This document shows positions 5,492-9,231 of a stretch of 9,231 nucleotides of DNA, in pieces. The translations under genes were made by a program, and so were the position numbers. The notes under the pieces were generated by a model. It had not been told where the DNA came from. It ran no database searches and saw only the letters and a list, made by a program, of their open reading frames with translations. Within the stretch, counting starts at the first letter, position 1. Every line of letters starts with the position of its first letter. The stretch comes from an uncultured Akkermansia sp. (GTDB lineage Bacteria; Verrucomicrobiota; Verrucomicrobiia; Verrucomicrobiales; Akkermansiaceae): assembly GCA_904501955.1 (NCBI GenBank), contig CAJGCY010000103.1, forward strand, positions 1 to 9,231, read 5' to 3'.

Positions 5492-6556
5492 CTACTTTCT
5501 GTCCTCGAACACTTTTTCGAATCGGAAGGGAACAGATTGCCCAGGCCGCATAGAGGGCCATGCGCGGGGGTGTTTTTTGCGCAGAGTGGCGGTTCCCTCC
5601 CAAGGGGAACTGAATTGCAGCAACCACGTGCTCTCCCCGGCACCATCCACGGCAGGGGTGCCATCAGGCTTCATGGTGCGGCTTTCTTCATGAAATTCAC
5701 TCGTAGCGGGGGTATATTCATACTTAATTTCACGAGTACCGCCACTTGCAGTCGGCTCAGAATAACTGTGCGCCAGAGCATTCGGAAACGGGTAGCGTTT
5801 CTCAGAGATAGTTCCATCCGCCCCTGTCAGCTGCAATACCAGGCACCTACCTGCAAATACGGAAAAGGGTGTTACCTCAGGCTGACACACAATGAGGCCT
5901 CCATCCTCCGTCACCACACAGCGGACAGGCCCCACCTGCACGGCAAGGTATAATTTATTTTCCGGCAGCATCAACCCGGGCTCTATGGAGTCTATATGAA
6001 GAGCGCCACCCGTACCGTCCTTTCCCAAGCATCTACGCGCCGTGAGAGGCTTGCCTTTGCGCGGGGTAATGGTAGAGCAAATGTAGATGTTGCCATCAAC
6101 AATCTCCGTGTGCAAGCGGATATTCAGCCTGCGCGCCCGCACCGTGATGGGCTCATGCACACGGGGGGAATACAGGTGCACATTGGCATCTTTGCCGAGC
6201 TTCACCTGAGCATCCCCCTGACCTTCAGAAAACTCCGCGCGGATATGGCCATAGCGAATCATCTGCACATCCGTCTCACGCGAGGGAGAAATGGGCGCAG
6301 CCTCCTCCTGCAATTCACGTTTCATACCGCCGACTCGCACCGTAGCACGGTAAGATTGGCGTAAGGGCTTCTTGGTTCTCGGCGTTTTCCTCGACTCGTG
6401 GTACAGGCTTAATTCAACCGCCGTCTCCCCCCATTCAAAACCGATGCTGCTCACCTGATTCGGAGGCGCAACCCTCGCCTCGGCTGCAATTGCAAAACAC
6501 CATGCGAACAGCATGCATAACACCATTTGGAAGTATTGCTTATTCATCTTTACCAT
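5492..6556 (-). CDS. Secreted protein of unknown function
   Basis: I do not recognise this 354-aa protein. It begins with a classic Sec signal: a short basic N-terminus (MVKMNKQ), a hydrophobic core (about residues 8-24) and an AEA site after residue 27, so it should reach the periplasm or beyond. No lipobox is seen. The mature part is rich in alternating hydrophobic/polar stretches suggestive of beta strands (YRATVRVGGM, LYLAVQVGPVRCVVTEDGG) and has five cysteines, in ICST, RRCLG, VRCVV, IVCQP and GRCLV. No transmembrane helix or catalytic motif is apparent after the signal. The start is set at the ATG at 6554-6556; another at 6545-6547 keeps the signal peptide. The frame is open to 6640, but that extension would bury the signal. 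It stands alone, convergent with HU and divergent from asd; its own promoter could not be identified. Confidence 0.75.
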   Translation of the reverse strand: MVKMNKQYFQMVLCMLFAWCFAIAAEARVAPPNQVSSIGFEWGETAVELSLYHESRKTPRTKKPLRQSYRATVRVGGMKRELQEEAAPISPSRETDVQMIRYGHIRAEFSEGQGDAQVKLGKDANVHLYSPRVHEPITVRARRLNIRLHTEIVDGNIYICSTITPRKGKPLTARRCLGKDGTGGALHIDSIEPGLMLPENKLYLAVQVGPVRCVVTEDGGLIVCQPEVTPFSVFAGRCLVLQLTGADGTISEKRYPFPNALAHSYSEPTASGGTREIKYEYTPATSEFHEESRTMKPDGTPAVDGAGESTWLLQFSSPWEGTATLRKKHPRAWPSMRPGQSVPFRFEKVFEDRK

Positions 6557-6667
6557 GGTAATGCACGCAACGGCAGCATCCGCGAAACTATTTTTTGAAA
6601 AACTCCTAATTTTCGTTACTCGTCGGCACATACTCACCAAAAAGAAACAAAAAGCACAAATTCGCGC

Positions 6668-6695
6668 TTGATATTCAGCAAGAAAAGCGTATAAT
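6668..6695 (+). promoter_or_regulatory. Sigma-70 promoter of the asd-ispA operon
   Basis: TTGATA (6668-6673) and a perfect TATAAT (6690-6695) are separated by 16 bp. Transcription should start near 6702, giving a GC-rich leader of about 54 nt before the asd ATG. This is the best promoter in the window. Confidence 0.8.
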
Positions 6696-6755
6696 AACGC
6701 CCGCGCGCCCGCCGGTGTGGCTGCGCGTGCAGAACCAAGATACAGAAATCAGACA

Positions 6756-7769
6756 ATGAATAAGAATCCCCGAGTAGCTATCGTGGGCGCCACCGGTGCG
6801 GTGGGCGTCGAGCTTCTTTCCTGCCTTGAGAGCCGCAATTTCCCGCTCTCTTCACTGAAACTTCTGGCATCTAAACGTTCTGCCGGTAAACAGGTTGCAT
6901 TCCGTGGCGAAATGCTCACCGTTGAGGAGCTCACCAAGGATTCCTTCGGTGATGTAGACATTGCTCTCTTCTCCGCCGGTGGCGATATTTCCCGTGAGTT
7001 TGCCCCCATCGCCGGTGCAGCCGGTTGCGTGGTCATTGACAACTCCTCCGCTTTCCGTCAGGATGCTGATGTGCCCTTGGTAGTGCCGGAAATCAACCCC
7101 GACGCAGCCTTCAATCACCCGCGCAACATCATTGCCAACCCGAACTGCACCACCATCATCACCCTGATGGCTCTTTACCCCCTGCACCTTCGCTTCGGGC
7201 TCAAGACCATCATCGCCAGCAGCTATCAGGCTGTGAGCGGCAGTGGTCAGCACGGCATCACCGAGCTGGAGAACCAGGTACGCGCCATCTCCAACGGTCA
7301 CCCGGTAGAGATTTCCACCTATCCGCGCCAGATTGCCTTCAACGTACTGCCGCAGATTGACAAGTTCACGGACACCGGCTACACCAAGGAAGAGCTCAAG
7401 ATGCTCAACGAGGGTCGCAAGATTATGGAGCTGCCGGAGCTCAAGGTAACCTGCACCTGCGTGCGCGTGCCGGTATACCGCAGCCACTCCATTTCCTGTG
7501 TGGCTCAGTTCGACAAGGAGGTGGATGTAGAGGCCGCCCGCGCCTGCTTCGAGGGCATGCCCGGTGTTGCCCTGATGGACGACCCCGCCAACAACGTATG
7601 GCCGACCCCGCTTGACTCTACCAATGGCGACACCTGCTACGTGGGCCGCATCCGCAAGGATTTGGCTATCGACAACGCCCTCAACCTCTGGGTAGTGGGT
7701 GACCAGGTGCGCAAGGGCGCCGCCCTCAACGCCGTACAGATTGCGGAGTTGCTTGTCAGCCGCGCCTGA
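6756..7769 (+). CDS. asd: Aspartate-semialdehyde dehydrogenase
   Basis: NADPH-dependent enzyme converting L-aspartyl-4-phosphate to L-aspartate-4-semialdehyde, the branch point to diaminopimelate/lysine, threonine and methionine, in the cytoplasm. The 337-aa length is normal. The N-terminal Rossmann motif is VAIVGATGAVG (7-17). The catalytic cysteine is Cys131 in NPNCTT. SYQAVSGSG (156-164) forms part of the active-site region and His244 in RVPVYRSHS is the expected general base. VGDQVRKGAALNAVQ closes the cofactor domain. The start is the ATG at 6756, because MNKNPRVAIVG begins the fold; an in-frame ATG at 6717 would add 13 residues from the GC-rich leader. No SD is visible (AGAAATCAGACA). 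It is first in an operon with the prenyl synthase, 36 bp apart, from the promoter at 6668. All key residues are intact. Confidence 0.97.
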   Translation: MNKNPRVAIVGATGAVGVELLSCLESRNFPLSSLKLLASKRSAGKQVAFRGEMLTVEELTKDSFGDVDIALFSAGGDISREFAPIAGAAGCVVIDNSSAFRQDADVPLVVPEINPDAAFNHPRNIIANPNCTTIITLMALYPLHLRFGLKTIIASSYQAVSGSGQHGITELENQVRAISNGHPVEISTYPRQIAFNVLPQIDKFTDTGYTKEELKMLNEGRKIMELPELKVTCTCVRVPVYRSHSISCVAQFDKEVDVEAARACFEGMPGVALMDDPANNVWPTPLDSTNGDTCYVGRIRKDLAIDNALNLWVVGDQVRKGAALNAVQIAELLVSRA

Positions 7770-7805
7770 TTTTCAAACGCTTTACACCAAACGCTTTCCG
7801 TCACC

Positions 7806-8690
7806 ATGGACATCAAGGCTCTCATTCGCGAAAACGCTCAGCTGGTGGAGGCTCGCCTGAACGAGCTTCTGCCCGGGGAGGACATTTCCCCCACCACACT
7901 GCACAAGGCGATGCGCTACAGCGTATTTGCCGGAGGCAAGCGCATACGCCCCATGCTGTGCTTGGAGGCATGTCGCGCCTGCTGCGGTGAGGTAGAGCCC
8001 GCACTGAATGCAGCCTGCGCGCTGGAGGTGCTGCACACCTACACGCTGATTCATGATGACCTGCCCAGCATGGACAATGACGACCTGCGCCGCGGCCGCC
8101 CCACCAACCACAAAGTATTCGGTGAGGGAGTCGCCATCTTGGCAGGTGATGCCCTGCTGACGGAAGCATTCGCCATGCTGGCCACGGTGCCCGCTAACGA
8201 GCGCTATGACGTGCGCGACTACGTGGCAGAGCTTGCATACCGCACCGGCAGCCTCACCTTGGTGGGTGGCCAAGTGCTGGACTTGGAGGGCGAAGGCCGC
8301 AGCCTGAGCACGGATGAGTTGCGCGCCATTCACATGGGCAAGACGGCAGCGCTCATCATTGCCTCCGTACGCTTGGGAGGCATGGCCGCAGGTGCCACAC
8401 CGGAGCAGCTGGAGGCTCTCACCGCTTACGGTCGCGACCTTGGGCTCGCATTCCAGATTATTGATGATATTCTGGATGTTACCTCCTCCCCGGAGGTGCT
8501 CGGCAAGAGCATCGGCAAGGATGCCAAGGTGCAAAAGGCTACCTACCCCGCCTTGGTGGGTATGGAGCAAGCCCGTGCGGAAGCCCGTGAGCTCACGGCT
8601 GCCGCCCGCGCTGCGCTGGATGTCTTCTCCGACAAGCGTCGCGAGGCGCTACTTGCCATCAATGACTACCTGCTCAAGCGCGATTATTGA
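7806..8690 (+). CDS. ispA: Polyprenyl (farnesyl-type) diphosphate synthase
   Basis: Trans-prenyltransferase of the class I fold that condenses IPP with DMAPP/GPP, supplying precursors for undecaprenyl phosphate and quinones; cytosolic. The 294 residues are typical of IspA. Motifs in order: GGKRIRP (43-49); the first Asp-rich motif DDLPSMDND (84-92), with the two-residue insertion of bacterial enzymes; RRGRPTNH (95-102); VGGQVLDL (153-160); MGKTAALI (177-184); and the second Asp-rich motif QIIDDILDV (217-225), followed by GKSIGKD. Tyr79, five residues before the first motif, resembles bacterial FPP synthases and suggests C15, though C20 cannot be excluded. The ATG at 7806 is preceded by TCACC, not an SD, and lies 36 bp after asd. 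A strong terminator follows. The gene probably shares the asd promoter; both products feed cell-wall precursor supply (inference). Confidence 0.94.
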   Translation: MDIKALIRENAQLVEARLNELLPGEDISPTTLHKAMRYSVFAGGKRIRPMLCLEACRACCGEVEPALNAACALEVLHTYTLIHDDLPSMDNDDLRRGRPTNHKVFGEGVAILAGDALLTEAFAMLATVPANERYDVRDYVAELAYRTGSLTLVGGQVLDLEGEGRSLSTDELRAIHMGKTAALIIASVRLGGMAAGATPEQLEALTAYGRDLGLAFQIIDDILDVTSSPEVLGKSIGKDAKVQKATYPALVGMEQARAEARELTAAARAALDVFSDKRREALLAINDYLLKRDY

Positions 8691-8712
8691 TACCGCCTGC
8701 AAACACTTTCAC

Positions 8713-8747
8713 CACCGCCCGATGCACGCAATCGGGCGGTGTTTTTT
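8713..8747 (+). terminator. Rho-independent terminator of the asd-ispA operon
   Basis: CACCGCCCGAT (8713-8723) pairs perfectly with ATCGGGCGGTG (8731-8741) around the loop GCACGCA, and TTTTTT follows immediately (8742-8747). This is a textbook intrinsic terminator 22 bp after the ispA stop. Confidence 0.95.
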
Positions 8748-8842
8748 AGGGAACTTCTAATAAGTCAACTGTGTCCGATAAATCGGAAGTTGAAGGGGTG
8801 AGATGGTGGGGAAATTATGCGAGCGAAAGCGAGCCTAAATTT

Positions 8843-8906
8843 GAGCCCCGGAGGGGCGCTATATAATAGCCCGGCGGTGGAGCCCCGCAAGGGGCGGAAC
8901 CCCGGG
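8843..8906 (+). repeat. Hairpin module 1 of element B
   Basis: A 64-nt unit: GAGCCCCGGAGGGGC hairpin, spacer GCTATATAATAGC (itself a dyad), GGCGGTGGAG, a second hairpin GCCCC-GCAA-GGGGC, then GGAACCCCGGG. It is the plus-strand partner of the module at 9117-9179. Confidence 0.8.
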
Positions 8907-8928
8907 AACCGCCCAACAAAATAAATGC

Positions 8929-8954
8929 GAACCCCGGAGGGGTGGCATAAAGCG
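8929..8954 (+). repeat. Partial hairpin module 2 of element B
   Basis: GAACCCCGGAGGGG followed by TGGCATAAAGCG matches the opening hairpin and A/T spacer of module 1 with changes, but the second hairpin is missing. It appears to be a decayed or truncated copy. Confidence 0.5.
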
Positions 8955-9010
8955 TGGCTCAAAATACGGCATTGTTTCAAAATGGCACAAACACAAAAAA
9001 CACGCGCCCA

Positions 9011-9096
9011 CCCCGGTTCGGAGCTTCGCTTCGCTACGGTCCTCGCCATTATATGTCGGCCTACGCAGCGTCGCTTCGCTCCGTCGCTCCGGGCTC
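9011..9096 (-). repeat. Divergent hairpin module 3 of element B
   Basis: Read on the minus strand it has the same order as module 1: GAGCCC, a hairpin-forming block rich in GCGAAGC, GGCCGACATATAATGGC in place of the A/T spacer, a second GCGAAGC-rich block, then GAACCGGGG. The skeleton is kept while the hairpin sequences are entirely different and longer (86 nt). Confidence 0.6.
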
Positions 9097-9116
9097 AATT
9101 TTCTTTTTTTACGCTA

Positions 9117-9179
9117 CCCGGGGTTCCGCGGCTTCGCCGCTCCACCGCCGGGCTATTTTATAGCGCCCCTCCGGGGCTC
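9117..9179 (-). repeat. Hairpin module 4 of element B
   Basis: The 63-nt minus-strand counterpart of module 1. The first 40 bases differ at one position (ATAAAAT for ATATAAT). The second hairpin is GCGGC-GAA-GCCGC instead of GCCCC-GCAA-GGGGC, and the closing GGAACCCCGGG is identical. Confidence 0.8.
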
Positions 9180-9231
9180 TGAATTCCGCTCGCTGTCGCT
9201 CGCAATCTGATTTTCAAATTCCGATTTATCG

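Larger units (their letters stand above)
8776..9231. repeat. Element B: 456-bp composite inverted-repeat element
   Basis: The left end (8776-8794) and right end (9213-9231) are 19-bp inverted repeats with one mismatch and share the terminal sequence of element A. Inside, paired features run symmetrically inward: GCGAGCGAAAGCGAGC (8819-8834) opposite GCTCGCTGTCGCTCGC (9188-9203), then the hairpin modules at 8843-8906 and 9117-9179. The centre (about 8955-9010) has no symmetry that I can see. Short open frames run through it on both strands but are composed of the hairpin repeats and are not credible genes. It lies just after the ispA terminator and fills the rest of the window. It resembles a non-autonomous mobile or REP/MITE-type dispersed repeat; no transposase is present. 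Confidence 0.8.

Noticed and set aside
6557..6655. Promoter for the secreted-protein gene, and an AGGAG near 6605 as its SD
   Set aside because: No -35/-10 pair with acceptable spacing was found on the minus strand, and the AGGAG is about 50 bp from the likely start with no matching ATG beside it.
6717..6755. 13-residue upstream extension of asd
   Set aside because: It translates the GC-rich leader and precedes the normal N-terminal strand; MNKNPRVAIVG at 6756 fits the family start.
7782..8570. 262-codon open frame antisense to the prenyl synthase
   Set aside because: A shadow of ispA, which has all family motifs; the antisense product resembles nothing and lacks a start signal.
8765..9182. 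Several overlapping 69-95 codon open frames on both strands
   Set aside because: They run through the inverted hairpin modules of element B, and their translations (such as PPLRGS and RRAII-type strings) are repeat-derived, with no credible start context.
8776..9231. CRISPR array reading of the repeated GAGCCCC units
   Set aside because: Units are in opposite orientations, differ in length and have no regular unique spacers or cas genes nearby.

Overview
The window reads as ordinary chromosomal DNA of a Gram-negative, moderately GC-rich bacterium. The gene set (PilT-type pilus retraction ATPases, RNase HIII, HU, a GtrA-family membrane protein, an IspA-type prenyl synthase) and the almost complete lack of Shine-Dalgarno motifs fit a Verrucomicrobiota-like organism of the Akkermansia kind. 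That assignment is inference from remembered family distribution, not from a database search.

Layout: positions 1-2265 (minus strand) hold two consecutive PilT-family ATPase genes. The upstream gene encodes an unusual 463-aa protein whose N-terminal PilT domain is present twice. The downstream gene is a conventional PilT that runs off the left edge. Diverging from them, 2443-3740 (plus strand) is a two-gene unit: a degenerate SDR/epimerase-like protein and a four-helix GtrA-family protein, probably connected with cell-surface polysaccharide. RNase HIII (3782-4699, minus) converges on gtrA, and a 9-bp inverted repeat sits at the junction. The 183-bp divergent region between RNase HIII and HU (4700-4882) is rich in A-tracts and contains a strong A/T stem-loop. 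HU (4883-5191, plus) ends in a hairpin terminator.

Between HU and the convergent gene for a secreted protein of unknown function (5492-6556, minus) lies a 156-bp element bounded by 22-bp inverted repeats and containing nested palindromes (element A). From a clear sigma-70-type promoter at 6668-6695, asd (aspartate-semialdehyde dehydrogenase) and an ispA-like prenyl diphosphate synthase form a plus-strand operon that ends at a textbook terminator (8713-8747).

The last 456 bp (8776-9231) are a second non-coding element (B) with the same terminal inverted repeat as element A but a different interior. That interior is built of variant GC-rich hairpin modules arranged as a large inverted repeat. 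Two of the modules differ mainly in one hairpin, where the changes preserve pairing.

The genes are mostly housekeeping: pilus retraction, surface glycan, RNA/DNA hybrid repair, nucleoid structure, diaminopimelate/threonine/methionine synthesis and isoprenoid synthesis. The most unusual content is the pair of elements sharing termini, the double-N-domain PilT paralogue, and the SDR-like protein with altered active-site motifs. I see no tRNA, rRNA, CRISPR array or transposase gene in the window.
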